Assembly: GCA_022579005.1 (NCBI GenBank)
Contig: MU401456.1
Location: 336,607-400,606 of the forward strand
Source: Poronia punctata
Lineage: Eukaryota; Ascomycota; Sordariomycetes; Xylariales; Xylariaceae
Direction of reading: 5' to 3'
DNA length: 64,000 bases
Shown: piece by piece, positions 25,701 to 39,633 of the stretch
How the letters are laid out: each line of letters opens with the position of its first letter
Numbering within the stretch: position 1 is the stretch's first letter
Notes under the pieces: model-generated
What the model saw: the letters and a program-made list of their open reading frames with translations, nothing else
Told to the model about the DNA's origin: nothing
The model's database searches: none
Made by a program: the position numbers and the translations under genes

Positions 25701-28583
25701 AAGACGAAATACCATGCTCTTCCAGCACGTCATCGCGCCACGCAGCGCACATGCACTCTAAAACTAGACTACTACTTGAAGATAAGCTTCTCTTGGGTAA
25801 GGTACCTTGAGTATCTGGCGATATACTGAGTATGTATGTAGGTATTGCTAGGTAGCTTAAGTACGTGTATGGGCTTTTCAAAGCTGTGCCCCAATTGCCC
25901 CAGTCAGCTCTAATTGATTTGTAGGGGAAAGGAAGGGCGAGATGCAAACCCCGTACTACGTAACATTTCTCGTATTGAACAAAGTATTCACTCTCAGCGT
26001 TCCAACCGATCCTTCAAGGCAACAACAGGTCCCTCGGCCTTCTGACAATTGGCAAATTTCACTTCGAATATGACCAACCCACAATCATCATACTTAGCAG
26101 TAGTATTTGAGATAGCTAGGAGAGCAAATCTGACTCAACTCAGAGAATTTTAAGTGAAGAAGATCGATCAAGGAGCTGTCGTTAAAGTAAAGACTTCCAG
26201 CGTTACGTCGAATGCCGATGTTGCTTCCCTATCTATAAATACATACGTTGCTTATTGTAGCTGCCCCATCGGCTCAAGTTCAGCCTCTAGTCTATGCATT
26301 TCCGCTAGGAATTAATGTCGCTCTAGATTAGGAATCAGGCAACCTGAAGGACCGACAGATCAAAATCCTATGCTGTACAGTAGTAATGGGTAAGTACTCT
26401 GAAATTCTGAATCGCATAAGTCGCAGCCTTGCTCATGTTCGCTCAACAAATTGGGAGTCCTCCAGTATACGTCCCTACGTAAGTCGTTAACCCTAGAACA
26501 CCAAACCTATAAACTTGGTATCTTTGTTACACGGGCATCATGACGCGCTTTTTCGCTGAGCACATAATTGTCTATCCTGAACGCAAGTCCCTGCATGTAT
26601 TTACGGCAGCTCCCATGCGGACACTGATGGTAACAAGGATGTTGCAGCCATGATATATATTCATGTACGCCGCAAGTACACACCTCTATCAATCGCTGGA
26701 CAGCCTTGTTTGTTATTGCGACTCTTCGTCAACCTATTGAACCTACCGGTGTGGAAACCGATATATGGTCTAGTGTGTGTACCGGTAGGCAGAGATCGTG
26801 GAAATGACTATGTTAGTCGTTCTCCTACAATTGGTGGGTTCGCATTCCTACATTGGTATTCAACTTCATCTTTCTCGATGTTTCTATTCTTGACAATGGA
26901 AGTCGAGACGCCAATTCGCTGGCTCGGAATATGCCAAGCGTGCAAAACCTGGCTTCTTTCAAGAATATACGTATGATGGGTCTCAGTCTTGCTCTCTCTG
27001 TCTTGCATACTCGTACATGTATGCGCAGCCGCCCCTCAGACGGCGTCTCCCATTCTTGGCCGCTATAAGTATCTGTATCGGGCCACCTCCTTATCAACCA
27101 TCGTGTTGAGAAGACTTACCAGACCAGACACTTGACTCGAAAGCACCGAGACACGCACGAAATGGCTTGCAAAGTTGAATAGATAATATCAATCTGTTAG
27201 GAATGAGTTGTTGTTGATGTTACCCACCTAACCTTCCAATAACTGTGGGGTAGAAGATATACTAGGCTTGTGGCTAAATTAGGCATGCCACCACTGTAAA
27301 AACGGCCGACATTGAGTCCAATGGTCCTGCGAATAGGTACGTGCGTGTACTTGTGCCTACCTGGTTAGCGAAACTCGCAGGTCTTCATACTGTGCTGTAA
27401 CCACGCCCGACCCCATACAGGCACGGGTCGCGGCATCAAGAGTTCCTCGATGTGGCCGAGTTGGGACTCCCTCTTCATTCATCAAGGGTCCAGTCGTTTT
27501 CAAACCTCGACTTTTTGCGTAATTGCCAAAACTCTTTTATCCCATCATAGCTCATGGCAGAAATTCTTGTTATCCGTCAGTAATCCCGTTCGGCTGGATT
27601 CCGACCGTGGACCCCAAAAGTCAAGGTATTTTCTCTACCTCATAATGTTTGATTGCCCAACGTACAACAGTCCTTAATCAACTATAGATACATAGACAGA
27701 CGAGCTCTCCGTCCGCGAAGCTTTGTATACTCGTACCCACATACCTTCTTTCAATCGCCGTCCGCCTTGTCAACACTCCATAGTGTGTGGGGTATCACTT
27801 GCTCGTCGACTTTCCCGTATTCTTTTTCGAGGGTATCTGGCGACATTTATCACGAGTATACGAGAAGCAACACGCAATTCGGGTAGGTGATTCCTGACAT
27901 ACATACAAGACTTCGTCCATACATTGCTTACTCGTACCTCGTCAAGAGGCTAGTAGACTAGAGGAAGATCGTAAAATCGTGAGGATCTACAGGGGGTATT
28001 TTAGTGGCTCTTGGGGTGAGGCATTGTCTATTTTCTTGTGTTTTTTTCGCTTTTGCGTCCTCCTATTCGCCGTTTCCTGGCCACGAGCTGGCTCGACTGG
28101 GTCACAGCCTAACAACCGACAGGGGCTCCATCCCTTTCCACTCCTCGATCCGCTCTGGTCCGGCCTAGTCTAGTCTACTCGTAGCTGAGAAGGAGACTCT
28201 GTTGCCAGCCTGCGGGTCTACCAACACAAACACACAGGAAGGCTGTAAGTAGCCATTGCGCAGTGTTTTGATTATTGGCCCATCTACACCAACACCTCGT
28301 TGTCCCATCGAATGGTGTTTACGTCGCCGAAGTCGTCCATCTTCCGACTCTATTCTCTTGCCATGCTGAGATAGCCATTCGTTAACGCCCCTCATCTGCT
28401 ATTCCTTTGTCGGCACTCGCTTGTTGTCAGGGGGTCCTGATTGCCCGTTTATTTCCCCCTTTTGCGACTCTCGTTCACGTCCAAACACCTTCGCCCGGTG
28501 CCATATTATTCTAACAAGGGCTTCCTGTATATCTAGGAATGAGGCTTGTGTTCCTCTTTTAACTGTGCTGTCAACACAGAATC
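22763..28583. other. Long divergent intergenic region between skt5 and chitin synthase
   Basis: About 5.8 kb with no recognisable gene. It is mostly AT-leaning, with many GGTA/TACC tetramers. Nine TACTCGTA/TACGAGTA octamers fall between 24052 and 28183, the densest cluster in the window. The right part (about 27.9-28.58 kb) is pyrimidine-rich and is probably the promoter and 5' leader of the chitin synthase. A possible 5' UTR intron acceptor (TCAACACAG) lies 4 nt before its ATG. Confidence 0.5.
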
Positions 28584-31500
28584 ATGTCCCTCCCCGAGAG
28601 ACCCGGATCTCTCACTCCATCCTACGAACAGCGAAATGCCTACCGTCAGTCTCCTGCGCGACGCAATCGGCCGATGGATGTCGAGACTGGCGCCTATGTC
28701 CCCGTGCCCAACCTTTCTTCTCAGCATCAGCGTGTAGCCTCGGGAAATTCCTTTCCTGAAACGATTCGGCCCGAGGTGGTTCCCGACAGGCAGCCATTGT
28801 CGCCGAACCCCCAGCAAAGCCAAGGCGGCGGCGTCCCAACCCGCAAAAGAAGTTTGATACGGCCGGAGCGTAACAGGATTGATAGAGACCACCCCAATTA
28901 CCACTATCGAAAACATGCCGCCCAGATGGAAACATTTCCGTCGTCGACGGGCAACGATCCGTTGTATGAAGATATAGAGAGCAGCACCAAGATATCAGGG
29001 GAACGAAGCTTAGGTGCGACCTCCGACAGCTCCGCGCCACGGGAACGCCTTGAAAATCTGGAAAAGCCTAAGCGGCGGTCCCATGCCTCCCGCCGCCGCC
29101 GCTCTACTGGCCATAAGTCGTCAAAGTTAGCCAAAGACAAGCGACAAAAGCCCAAAGAGGTCATTCGGCCACCAAGCATATGGAATGTCTACTGTGCCAC
29201 GATTACATTCTGGTGTCCCGACTTCGTTCTCAGCTGGTTCGGCTTCCGGTCCAAGGCTCAACGGCGGGCGTGGAGGGAGAAGATGGGGCTTATTAGCATC
29301 ATTCTGTACCTCATGACGTTCGTTGGCTTCTTGACCTTCGGCTTCACCCAGGTAGTCTGCTCGACCCCCGGCGTTCGGCTGCATATCAATGAGGTTGGCA
29401 CAGGCTTCATGATATTCCACGGAAAGGCGTACGACTTGACCAAATCAGCACACCCTCCCGCGGACGGCATTCCACTACGGCCCGACGGTCGATTCCCCAA
29501 CATCCTTTACGACATTCCGGATATGACATATGGTGGCCGAGACGGCAGTTTCATGTTTCAGAATGTCAATGGGAAATGCAAAGGGCTCATCACGGCGACT
29601 GAAAACTCCAAAATTCCCACAAATGACGACGGTGGTTTGGGGTGGTATTTCCCTTGTACTACCTTTGCCCAGGATGGCTCTAGCAACCCGAATTACACGT
29701 CGCCACATTACAATGGGTGGTCATGCCATACAACACGGGAGGCCCGAGATACTTTCTACCTGGACATCCATCCTGCCGGCGACGTGTTTTACACGTGGGA
29801 TGACTTGAAGAACACCTCACGCAACCTTGTCGTGTACTCGGGGCAGGTTCTCGACTTGGATCTACTCAACTGGTTCGACGAAAACGAGGTGAACATTCCC
29901 GATCGGTTCAAGGAGCTTAGAGATCGAGGGTCGACCGGCAATGCGGCTGTCCGTGGGCGCGATGTCACTCGAGCATTCCAGAACGGCGCGGATAAAAGAA
30001 TGGCGCAATGCTTCGAGGAGATAATCAAAGTAGGAACCGTCGATACGGAGACTGTGGGATGTATTGCATCCCAAGTGGTCCTCTACGTCTCTCTGGCTCT
30101 CATTCTGTCCATTGTCGGGGCGAAATTCGTTCTCGCACTCGTATTCCAATGGTTCATTAGCCGAAAATATGGCGCGTCCAAGACGTCGCAAATCGCAGAC
30201 AAGAAGAGGCGGAACCGTCAAATTGAGGATTGGACCGAGGACATTTACCGTGCGCCAGCGCGAATGCCTGGCGATATCAACAGCAGCTACGGTGGCTCTG
30301 ATCGTGCCAGCAAGCGCACTAGCGTCTTCCTGCCCACTACGTCGCGCTTCTCAACTGTATACGGGCCCGGCAGTGAGAGGAGCAGCCGGCGAGCACCGGT
30401 TACCACCATGGGAAGTCAAGCTTCTACCGGGCCCCTTCTCCACCCCGGGTCGATGTATAAACAGGGCAACGATAGCAGGGCTAGTATGCTGCGGTCCGAT
30501 CCCTATAACAACCCTCCCAGCCCCTTCGATGGCTACGGCCCGGCAGGCTTCATACACGAGGCCGTCGTACCCCAACCGCCGTCGGACTATCAACCCTTTG
30601 GCTTCCCCTTGATCCATTCCATCTGCTTGGTCACAGCCTATTCAGAAGGCGAGCTTGGGCTGCGGACCACACTGGACTCTCTTGCCATGACGGACTATCC
30701 CAACAGTCACAAGGTCCTCCTCGTTATTTGCGACGGTCAGATCAAAGGACAAGGCGAAACGATGGCGACACCAGATATCTGTCTAGGCATGATGAAGGAC
30801 CACACGGTACCCCCTAATGAGGTCGAGGCCTTCTCTTACGTTGCTGTAGCGAGTGGTTCCAAGAGGCACAACATGGCTAAAGTCTACGCGGGCTTCTACG
30901 ACTACGGCGCTGACTCGACCATACCGGTGGAGAAGCAGCAAAGGGTACCGATGATGCTCATTGCCAAGTGCGGTACACCCGACGAGGCAACAAAGGCCAA
31001 GCCGGGCAACCGCGGCAAGCGCGACAGCCAGATCATTCTCATGTCTTTCCTTCAGAAGGTCATGTTCGACGAGCGCATGTCTGAACTCGAATTTGAGATG
31101 TTCAACGGGCTCTGGAAGGTCACGGGCATACCGCCTGACTACTACGAAGCGGTGCTCATGGTTGACGCCGACACCAAGGTCTTCCCCGACAGTCTGACTC
31201 ACATGTTGTGCGCCATGGTCCGGGACCCCGAGATCATGGGCTTGTGTGGCGAAACAAAGATTGCCAACAAGAAACAGAGCTGGGTCACGGCCATACAGGT
31301 GTTTGAGTACTTCATCTCTCACCACCAGGCCAAGTCGTTTGAGTCTGTGTTTGGCGGTGTCACCTGTTTGCCCGGTTGTTTCTGCATGTACCGCATCAAG
31401 GCGCCGAAAGCGGCCAACACGTGGGTCCCTATTCTAGCCAATCCGGACATCGTCGAGCACTACTCGGAGAATGTAGTCGAGACGCTCCACGAGAAGAATC

Positions 31501-32304
31501 TGCTTCTTCTGGGCGAGGATCGGTATCTGACCACGCTCATGCTGCGGACGTTCCCGAAGCGCAAGCAGGTATTCGTCCCTCAGGCGGTTTGCAAGACCAC
31601 GGTTCCTGACGAATTCATGGTGCTGCTCTCCCAACGCCGACGATGGATCAACTCAACAATTCATAATCTGATGGAGCTTGTCCTGGTTCGGGATCTTTGT
31701 GGCACGTTTTGTTTCAGCATGCAGTTTGTCGTCTTTATCGACTTGGTTGGCACCTTGGTCTTACCCGCAGCTATCGCGTTCACCATTTATGTTGGTAAGT
31801 TACTTCTGGAATTATCTCGGGCTTTACGTTTTGGTGATTCTAACACGTGCTATAGTCGTCATATCCATCGTTGGACCGTCGGTACAGGTTATTCCTCTCG
31901 TTCTTCTGGCACTAATTCTCGGTCTTCCGGCGGTACTCATCGTGGTCACGGCCCACTCCTGGACTTACGTGGTGTGGCTGCTGATTTACCTACTCTCACT
32001 CCCTATTTGGAACTTTGTCCTCCCCGCTTATGCTTTCTGGAAATTCGACGACTTCTCCTGGGGTGATACACGAAAGACGGCGGGCGAGAAGACGAAAAAG
32101 GCCGGCATCGAGTATGAAGGCGAGTTCGATAGTAGTAAGATTAAGATGCGGCGATGGTGTGAGTTTGAACGTGAACGCAGGATGCGAGATAACAATTTCT
32201 GGGGCTCGCGAGAGAGTGTTGTGGGCGGCGGTAACTGGCCGAGAGGCCCAGCCCCGGCGGCTCAACACCACCCATATGACGACCAATATTACTCAGACGT
32301 CTGA
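28584..32304 (+). CDS. Class IV (Chs3-type) chitin synthase
   Basis: Plasma-membrane processive glycosyltransferase (GT2) making chitin from UDP-GlcNAc. Exons 28584-31794 and 31856-32304 join to 1,219 residues, normal for class IV. The N-terminus has the class IV block [20 protein letters not shown] and a membrane pair starting [20 protein letters not shown]. Next comes a cytochrome-b5-like luminal region ([18 protein letters not shown]). A further helix, [19 protein letters not shown], precedes the catalytic domain. The catalytic marks are all present: DAD at 861-863, EDR at 978-980 and QRRRW at 1017-1021 ([16 protein letters not shown]). Several C-terminal membrane helices follow and the 61-nt intron interrupts them. 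Class IV rather than I-III is inferred from the N-terminal blocks and INSTIHNL; there is no myosin motor, so it is not class V or VII. Its expected activator, Skt5, is the upstream divergent neighbour. Confidence 0.95.
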
Positions 32305-33359
32305 AAGCGACGATGAGTATGAAGATGAGATGAGGAGGTCGAAGCGAATCCCAATCCAAGTTGAATAGTATCATTAACGTAATACAAGAAGGGGTGGCGA
32401 TTTTGGGGGGGTTTGGAGGGTGTGATATTGACCCCCACTCTGGCGGTATTTCTTCACAAAGGCATGCTGATAGTTTCCGCAAGCCTTTTGCTTTTTATAT
32501 AGAGAGCGGGCGGCTGCTGAACAGCATAGGATCGGCGCATTGACGGTTTCTTGGTTTTTCTTTTATACACGAATAAGTCCATACCTTAGTTATACTACTC
32601 GTACCCAACCCCTAGCTTAATCTCACCCGACTTTTCCAACCATGTATGGACTTTGACTAATGTCACTAATGTGTGTAACTGATGTGGGAGAGTAGGCCGT
32701 TCTGTCCACAGGCTAGACTAGATTTAATACGTGTGGATAGACATATAGTCTTTCCCCGTTTTGCTTTTTGTCTTGTGGCGGCGTAAGGGAGAGTCGTCAC
32801 ACAAAAGGCCACACACACATCCAAGCCCTCGGTCCATGAAACATGGAGGGGGGCGGCACTTCTTGGTATCGTAAGTAGCCAGTTCCAATCTATACCTACT
32901 AACCTAGGTAATTTGGTGTCCTATCTGGCTTACGACGACGCCCACCACCACCAACTGGTGGGATGGATAAGGTAGGTTAGGTAGGTAAAACTATTCACCG
33001 GCTCGGGTATTTTATGCATTATAGACTTGGATATAGTTCTGGGGTCCACACAAATAAGGATAAGGAAGTTGTTTACTCGTACACATACAATATATACGGT
33101 ACACAGGTACTCTTAGATAATAGTACCTAGTTTAGGTATGTAGGTACCTAATGTAGGTAGGTTAGGAACTCGAGTCTGTGTCGTGTTACTTGTATAAATA
33201 CAAATATTATTTCCTTGTACAAACTAACTAACTGACCTTTGAGAGTACCTACCTCTTGTGTTACACACCTATATACGTACGTACATACGAGTAGATAAGG
33301 TAGGTAGGTAGGTAAGCTAACCTTTAGCTAAGGTAGCTATTCTACGACATGTTGTGGAC

Positions 33360-33365
<6 letters not shown>
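32305..33365. other. Intergenic downstream of chitin synthase
   Basis: Contains the probable 3' UTR and AT-leaning DNA with repeated TAGGTA/TACCTA. TACTCGTA-type octamers lie at 32596, 33074 and 33286. No gene is seen. Confidence 0.45.

Positions 33366-33393
<28 letters not shown>
33366..33393. repeat. (TA)n microsatellite
   Basis: Uninterrupted alternating A/T for 28 bases. Confidence 0.95.
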
Positions 33394-33400
<7 letters not shown>

Positions 33401-36400
33401 CATACAATCTATCTGACTGTAACCTTGAGAAGCCCTCACAGGGGGTATTTCCCGTGCATATAGTACCTAAATAACTAGGTAGTTAGAAAGGCAGACATGT
33501 CTGCGATTTCTTTCATATTATGTCGGACGAATACAATAATATATGATACATATATACCTACCTACATATACGAGTCCTGTGGCGGGTTACTCCGTGTGAT
33601 GCGACAAGTCAAAGGGCTACCCATCACTATCGCATCATTCCCGTTCCATCGTGCCTGGTCTATTACCTGCCGACTCTTTTTCTTCGATATCAGCTTGTTT
33701 AAGGGCTTGTACGAGTGTAGGCTGGCCGATTGGTAATGTCTACCTTGGCGCTTTTGGCCCCTAAGCGAGAGATGATATCATTTATCATTTGCCTACCTCC
33801 TGATTATTTCCCTAACCTTACCGTGTTTTGGTTAATTTGCCGTCTACTCATATATGGCTCTCTCCCCCATCGTCCTCGGGCGGTTCCTTGTATGCGGTGC
33901 CGGAGGAAAAGACGCATAAAAAGACCAGTGCATGAAAGACCGCATATATAGAGACAGATGTATGTACTCTGCACGAGAAGAAAAAAAGTCAAGGTCAAAA
34001 GGGGAAAATAAAGCCAGGAAGACGATGCGTCAACCTTGGACAACATCATATCGACCTCTTCTGCTTATCTTGGCTCGCCACTCAGCATGTGTGCTTTTTC
34101 GATTTCTGCCTTCACCCGCTACATCTGGTTAGTAGAAGAAGCGAATCGTACCGTAAAGGAACAAGGGGATTACCGAGGCCCCCCATCTATGGTCTCCACC
34201 ACTCTTCGTCTTTGCATCTTGCGGTCTTGTTCTCCCCAGTTCTCCCAGGTCATATATAAATAGATGCATCGAGGGGGGTTGTTCCTGGGTCTCATGCATC
34301 CCCCAAGGGTATGACATACAGCTTGCGAGTTTGTAAATAGTTTAGACAATGGGTAGAAATTTGTAAGCATGCGTAGAGTATGGCTGGCCATGCGCTAGAT
34401 CGTTAGGAGATGACCGGAAGAACGTTGCGGTTATGGCATTTCGTTCAACTTCCTCCCCTTTTCCTCTCCAAAAGGCTTTCTTGCTCTCTTCTCACACTAA
34501 ATACCGGCAGATAAGCTGTCCAACTGCCTGGAGTGGGGGACAATTCGGAATAAGAAATATCCGGTATTCACATATAGTCCTCTCGTCCGAGTGTTGGTAA
34601 GGGATGAGGGATGCGAATAATGTTGCCTGATGTCGACGAACCGCGGTGTCGGGCCGTGGCCGGGTGAATCTCCACAGCTGCGGATTGGATTATCAAGTTT
34701 TTGCGGCCGCTCGAGGGACTTATCCCAATTACTAATCGGTTATATATGAGAAAAGGTCGGCTATACTTGTACATCGGATCTATCATATTGCGGGACGGAA
34801 AATGTCGTGTCTTGCCGGAGTATCATTTGTGACGTGAACGTCCAAGCGCCCCTATTCTTTATCCTCTATAGCGGACCCACTCGCCCTCGATGAAAGTGGA
34901 CGCGAGTTCACGAATGTCAGGTGCCAATATCCACACAGGAGGTAGGTAGGTACTTACGAGACTGGATATCAAGACACCTCTGTCGCAAATGCTTTTCGTC
35001 TATTTTGGGTTGGAAGATTTTTTTTTTCGGCATCTCGATGTGCCGCAATCAAACGACATAAGGCAAGCGACACACATGTTAACCTGGCCCAAAAGGCGAA
35101 AGATGTGCAAGAAAAGGTGCATCAGTGAGAGAGTGCAAGAGATATCATTCGACCGATGGAGGCATGGGTGGGCAGCAGCAGTAGCCGGCCGGCTCAGCAG
35201 TAGCCGATGCTGAGATCGATGCAAGATCAGCCATGGGAAAAACCCATGTAGTGCATCCTGCATCCAAAACCACTGGCTCTGGATGTATACGGCCCTTTCA
35301 AACCAACAAATTCGGTGCGCTCGAGTGCATGCTTTAGATACAAACCAATAGTGGGCGGCAGCCACCCTCGACGCGTGCACGCGTGCCACGCCTTACTGTC
35401 GCGCAAAGTGACGATGCGGTACCACCATGCAGGCCTCGTTAGCATCAGGCATATGAAATAAATTGTCCCCAGGTGGCATTTGGTATTTCGATTTTCGACT
35501 TTCGAATTCCGTTGCCATCCAATCCTCACCATTCCTCAGCCCCCGTCTGAACGGGGGTGTGGCTAAGTAGGTAAGGTTAGACCCATTGGCCTCTATATCC
35601 ATGTAGAAGGTGTAGTTTCCGACAGCCTGTGGGCCCCGAGACTTCGTATGCCGGTAGCCGTCGAGTCGACGTCGGGCTTCCGGACTTGGTGATAAGAACT
35701 GGTAGGCCTCAGGCGCTCGGCATGAAATGCATAGAACGGGTTCGACCATGGGTGGAAGTCATGTTTTGGATATCATCACCGCACCGAGTCGGGATTCTAA
35801 ATCGGGGTTTAGCGTGCGCGTGAGCCACCGATATGGTCAGCCTGTATTCTGTCCGTGGGTCATAGATGAAACAGGGTATTGTCTGCGCAGGTGGCTTTTC
35901 CCCCAAGGTTGCGCATTACCCAATCCCGGAGGTACAACCTGCAAAACTGAACGTGTCCTGCGCGCAATGGTGTCAGTCCACTCTTCCACCAGCCCGAAGT
36001 TCGAACAACCGCCCTCGATCGTTACCTCGGTCTCAACCCTGTCTAAGGTGTTTCGCTGGGTAGGATTGCCCATCCTAGGATCCTGTTTGAAGAGGGGCTT
36101 ATGCTCGTAGATGCGGAAACGCTCAAGAAGTGACGAACGGAGGTAGAGTCTAGTGCGGCGAAGTGGGTGCTGAATAAAGACAATAATGACATTCTGACGT
36201 TGAGTCAGCCAACGTCGAGCAGCGGATGGTGGGACATTGTAACGGTGTCAGGGGTCCTAGGTGATATATCACTATACTGCCCATGACAGGTCGCGTCGAG
36301 CCAACTAGCCTTTGCTGTATTCACCGACACGGCAATCCTACTGGCCAAGATTATACGGTACGTCCCCGCGCGCGCATAAGTAGGGAGGCCCGTAGCGCGT

Positions 36401-39400
36401 AGCCCATATGCACCACATATTCTACATGGAAGGTAGAGTCGTAGTAGGTGCAGGCATGGAGTGCTATAGCTGAGTGCCTCGCACCTGGGTGCCTGGTACA
36501 CCTGGCTGATAACTGGCGTTTTATATCAATTGAGGCTGTGAGCTCGCAGACAACGGACCAACCGCACTTGAGTATACTTTGGGGTTCCCTCCGCCAGCGT
36601 ACCGTGAATAGCAGGCGTTTCCGACCCCAAATATATAGTCCCAAACCCGTGGCTTGAGGTCAAAGACTCGGCAGCCGGTCAGGGTCACCCCTGCTACCTC
36701 GTAAGGGCAACCCCAGACCGCTGGGATACAAACGCCAAAACCAAAAAAAAAACCGCGAGATCAGAAGGGAGGTGAGCTCTTCTATGTCGTAGGAGATCTT
36801 GCTTGGGACACTGCCATGGAGACTAGGTATCTAGAGATAGCTGAGGGATCAATGTTACGAACATCATTAGGTAAAGAATGGATAGGTGCGAGAAGATGGA
36901 TGAGTCTAGGCACGATAGACTAATGGTTTGGTCCACCGAGACCAGAAGCTGGTAGGTTCAATTTGCACGGGCACATGGGGCCCCGTCATTACTTCCTGAA
37001 GTAACTGCTGTAGGTAAGTGCCTAAGTAAAAAGGTGAACTATCATAACCTCCCAGGTTAGGTAAGTATGTTGTAAATAAGGCATGGAAAGTGCCCTTCTG
37101 CCCACCTTCTATCTAGCTTTCCATACCTATCTTACATGTACTACGAGTACTTAATGTACCTATCTTGATATGCTGCAGATGACATCTTCGAGTACGTACA
37201 GAATGTCTATTAAACGCCTATATGCATATACCTATCCTAAGCTAGTGGTACAGGCCACCAACGACTGAAAAGTAACATGTCGACATAGTATAGCTCGAAT
37301 CCAACAAGTTCTACACGTCCTTGAGGATGCAATGAGCGAACCCCGCTTCGATGACAGGTCGAAAACCGTCCGTGATTTCGGTTGATACAATGCCTTTGTT
37401 CTTAGGTTGCCCACGGCGAATGGACCCTGGGGTCTGGGGTCTGGGGCCTAGGGCCTGGGGGCTAGGCTTGCGGTAGCTGGGCATATCGGGTGGGAACGGT
37501 CCCAGATTTATTGCGATGTTGCTGCCCTTTCTCCCCGAATTCCCTTTGGCCATTGCAGTTTTCTGTGATGTTGGAAAAAGCCCAAGTGGAGGTTGGGTAT
37601 CGAAGGTCTCAGCTGGACAGCATGTGTAAAAAACAAACTTGAACACACCCTAGCAACATCATGCTAACATATATAACCTTGATGCATAGGGAATCTAGTA
37701 TCTTACCTAGCATGTACTAAGATAAAATACTCCATAAGTACATACATGTATGTATGCATACAGGTGACCTACATAACCTACGGCGTACCTAGGTATGGAA
37801 ACGTGCTTTTTTAGCCTTACGACACAGCCCTAGACTGGAATACCTTATCCGTCTTCGTAATTATGTCTTGATAGGTGTTTGTCACGCTTACATGTGACTA
37901 CAGACTTGAGGAGTTGTTTGCATAATAGAGGAAGCACGGTTTCATGGCCGGTCTAGGACAAATGTGCTAGGTATTGCTAGGTACCTGCCACAGCTCCATA
38001 CCAGGTCGGGTTGAGCTAGGTAATAAGATATCGATACGCAAGCAGGCGTGGCAGGGAGGGATGGATTACCTACCGGAGGTTTGAAGAATCCGTTGTTGGC
38101 CCTTTCAACTTTGACTTTCAAACCGCAGTAACCCCACAACTCGCCTGCCTCCGACCCAAACAATTCAGAACCAAGGTCGTAAAGGTACCTACCTCCTCCC
38201 CTCATGCCTACTTTGAGCTTAAAAATGTCACCTACCTACTCGTAGGCACCTTCAAGCATAAGGTACCCCTACATTATGCTGGCTGCTCAGGTGTCCATAG
38301 ACGTAGGTATTTGGTACCGACTGCCCGACTCCAGGAGGATCTGCAATTCCCCACTGTCCGTCCGTGTCCTGTCTTTGTCCATGTACCTCTACAGACTCCT
38401 CGAGGTACTACTTGATTACTCAAGCTTCACATTTCTGCCCGCGTGATACGTCTGATGATACGTTCAACCCTGTTTCCAAACAGTATAAGGTACTCGAGTG
38501 GACGTAAGCTTGGATCTGTCACGGTACATTGGTAAATGTGATCGTTACCTTGGGAAAGGTTGAAAGGACTTGTACCGTCTTTGGACACTGCGGTCCTCAA
38601 AGTGAGATTGCCTACACGTACCTGCCACATCACTTTTCTCTTTAAACAATAAAGTTTCGAAATCCAGCTCGGTCAACGATCTCCTATCAGTCCTACCTAG
38701 CAGGTTCCGCATCGTAGAAAAATATGTCTGATCATATCGCTTCCGACTTTAGTGACCGCCTGTAACGATTCATGCCCCCCCCCAAAAAAAATATCCTATC
38801 CCCTTTTCGGCTTCATGACATCGACCAACAACGCAAGTTGGACATAACTATACACGTATCCCACCTAGGGCTTCCGCCATCACGGTACCGTCCTCGAGAT
38901 GCCTAGTTCTGCGCTACGGTTTCATCAATCACCCTCCGTTCCCACGCCCGTCATACAATCCAGATCTTGCCGGCCTCAAGTAGGGTTACAGTTGACAATC
39001 TTTTGAAGTGCAATTCGAGCAAGCACCGGAGAAAGAGGAAAACTAAAATCTTAGCTTGGCTGACTGGTGGCATCCCCGTAAGAGTCACCAACGAAAAAAG
39101 ACCGATTGCCCAAGTTTCCAAGTTTCCACAACAGCAGCGCCGCCACCTCCTCCGCTCGGCTTACGGTATTACCAGAACAGCTACCACCCTATTAGAACGT
39201 TTGTCCAACACTCATAATATATATTGTTCGCCTTTTGCTGCTCTCTGGCCAGAGGGCTCTGGAATCCCCGGTGTGACGTGCCTGTTGTTATTGGCCGCTC
39301 GCTATTTTCTCTTCCCCCTTACTCGTCTTCAACTTTGGCCGCCCTAACTCTCCATCCACCCCCTCGCGCAGGAGAGGAGGATACCCTGTTCAGCGGTCTT

Positions 39401-39633
39401 TGAGTTTCAACAGTGGCGTTCGAGCCGCTCTGGGGACCAACGCGCAACACGCAACGTGCATTGCGCCTTGTTAATCGTCAAAGGGAAAAGCAACAGTTTT
39501 CTTTCCACCAACGCCACACGGTGCTCTTGAACCGGCTTACAGCAGGTTAGACGCATCTGCCTTTGGAACAAGTCGGGGCCAACACCCGGGCCTGTTGTCT
39601 CATCCAACCCCCCCTTATCAACTAGGCTGGAGG
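33394..39633. other. Long intergenic region with a higher-GC island
   Basis: About 6.2 kb without a resolved gene. Between roughly 34.9 and 36.7 kb base composition is closer to coding DNA and several frames are open on both strands, for example 35393-35749 (-), 35837-36073 (-) and 35727-36110 (+). They overlap each other, are broken by stops and do not assemble into a family I recognise. They may be a decayed gene or a non-coding transcript. TACTCGTA-type octamers lie at 37142 and 38237. The stretch from about 39300 to 39633 is probably the WD40 gene's 5' leader. Confidence 0.4.

Noticed and set aside
30783..31325. 180-codon minus-strand frame
   Set aside because: It is antisense to the catalytic domain of the chitin synthase, in a GC-rich exon where antisense frames stay open by chance.
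33366..33393. TA repeat as a possible origin or centromere element
   Set aside because: A 28-base microsatellite is common and nothing around it suggests an origin.
35393..35749. 118-codon minus-strand frame with a stretch vaguely like an ACT-domain strand (NYTFYMDIE)
   Set aside because: The match is short and isolated, the rest of the protein does not fit, and frames around it are full of stops. Kept only as part of the unresolved island.
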